Below, one piece after another: positions 63,850 to 64,000 of a stretch of 64,000 nucleotides of DNA; position 1 is the stretch's first letter; every line of letters starts with the position of its first letter. Both the position numbers and the translations under genes were made by a program. Source of the DNA: Adiantum capillus-veneris (Eukaryota; Streptophyta; Polypodiopsida; Polypodiales; Pteridaceae); assembly GCA_014529385.2 (NCBI GenBank), contig CM043958.1:121860817-121924816 (forward strand). The letters run 5' to 3'. The notes beneath the pieces were generated by a model. That model did not search any database. It saw only the letters and a program-made list of their open reading frames with translations, and was not told where the DNA came from.

Positions 63850-64000
63850 TGTTGGGGTAAAGGCCTTTGTGCCTTGCCTGGCCGCTCAAGCTACGCCCAC
63901 TCACAGCACCTTATTTTTGTACATATACCAAGAATAAGGAGCTCCTCACTTAGAGGTTGGCTCCACCCACACAACGTCTACTCTCTCCCTCTTAGACCTG
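63850..64000 (+). repeat. Start of a copia LTR, cut by window end
   Basis: TGTTGGGGTAAAGGCC begins a sequence related along about 100 bases to the outer copia LTR read on the minus strand (TGTTGGGGTATAAAGCC; then GCCTGG, CGCCCAC, GTACATAT in the same order). A plus-strand relative inserted after the gag remnant. Confidence 0.65.

Overview
Eukaryotic nuclear DNA that is almost entirely transposable elements, most likely from a land plant with a large repeat-rich genome. The reasons are: LTR retrotransposons primed by the initiator-Met tRNA (primer site TGGTATCAGAGC, forward or reverse-complemented, at 24751, 41406 and 55667); Ty1/copia, Ty3 chromovirus and non-chromovirus Ty3 types side by side; a tRNA-derived SINE-like copy; and long GA/CT/CA microsatellites. 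No complete cellular gene, rRNA gene or functional tRNA gene was recognised. The species cannot be fixed from the sequence. The Ty3 protein style reminds me of spore-bearing plants (ferns, lycophytes, bryophytes), which is only an impression.

Layout. (1) 1-27599 reads as one very large Ty3-type element, copy A, whose 5' end lies left of the window. It holds a coiled-coil gag-like remnant, protease (3900-5357), reverse transcriptase (5481-6629), RNase H, an integrase with two zinc-binding modules (to 8953), a second aspartic-protease-like domain and a tail with repeated W-x-P-K motifs (to 9978). A purine tract, a 2.6 kb noncoding leader with four copies of a perfect palindrome, a long second reading frame of unknown function (ORF2, 12852-26619), a polypurine tract and the 3' LTR (26672-27599) follow. 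(2) ORF2 of copy A is split by an outer copia element (14609-24954, minus strand, TSD ggaca). That element is itself split by an inner, nearly intact copia element (18034-23211, minus strand, TSD tgttt) with a 1428-codon gag-pol frame. (3) 27600-32293 is a chromovirus with an internal deletion and a complete 3' LTR. (4) 32299-54857 is a related but distinct copy B of the large element: end of the pol tail, purine tract, leader with a different palindrome, ORF2, polypurine tract, 3' LTR. Its ORF2 is interrupted by a gag-only Ty3-type element (35035-43440, minus strand, TSD gactc) and by a candidate terminal-inverted-repeat element (44573-51827) that contains a solo chromovirus LTR (45345-46942, TSD actca) and two striking fold-back palindromes. 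(5) 54858-64000 is mixed repeats: an exon-like fragment, a copia 5' LTR with primer site, mosaic tandem repeats, a SINE-like copy, a third type of leader palindrome, a decayed Ty3 gag, and the start of another copia LTR at the right edge.

Insertion history (inference). The order appears to be copy B, then chromovirus into it, then copy A into the chromovirus 5' LTR, then outer copia, then inner copia. The outer copia LTRs differ at several positions and the inner ones at about two in 227 bases, which fits this order.

Most interesting. ORF2 (about 1120-1140 codons once insertions are removed) is kept in two diverged copies, always downstream of pol and behind an array of family-specific palindromes with a CG centre and about 280-290 base spacing. 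A partial copy of each palindrome also sits in the matching LTR. A third palindrome of the same design lies upstream of the gag at 62 kb. This looks like a coevolving cis-element and protein system of a giant plant Ty3 lineage.
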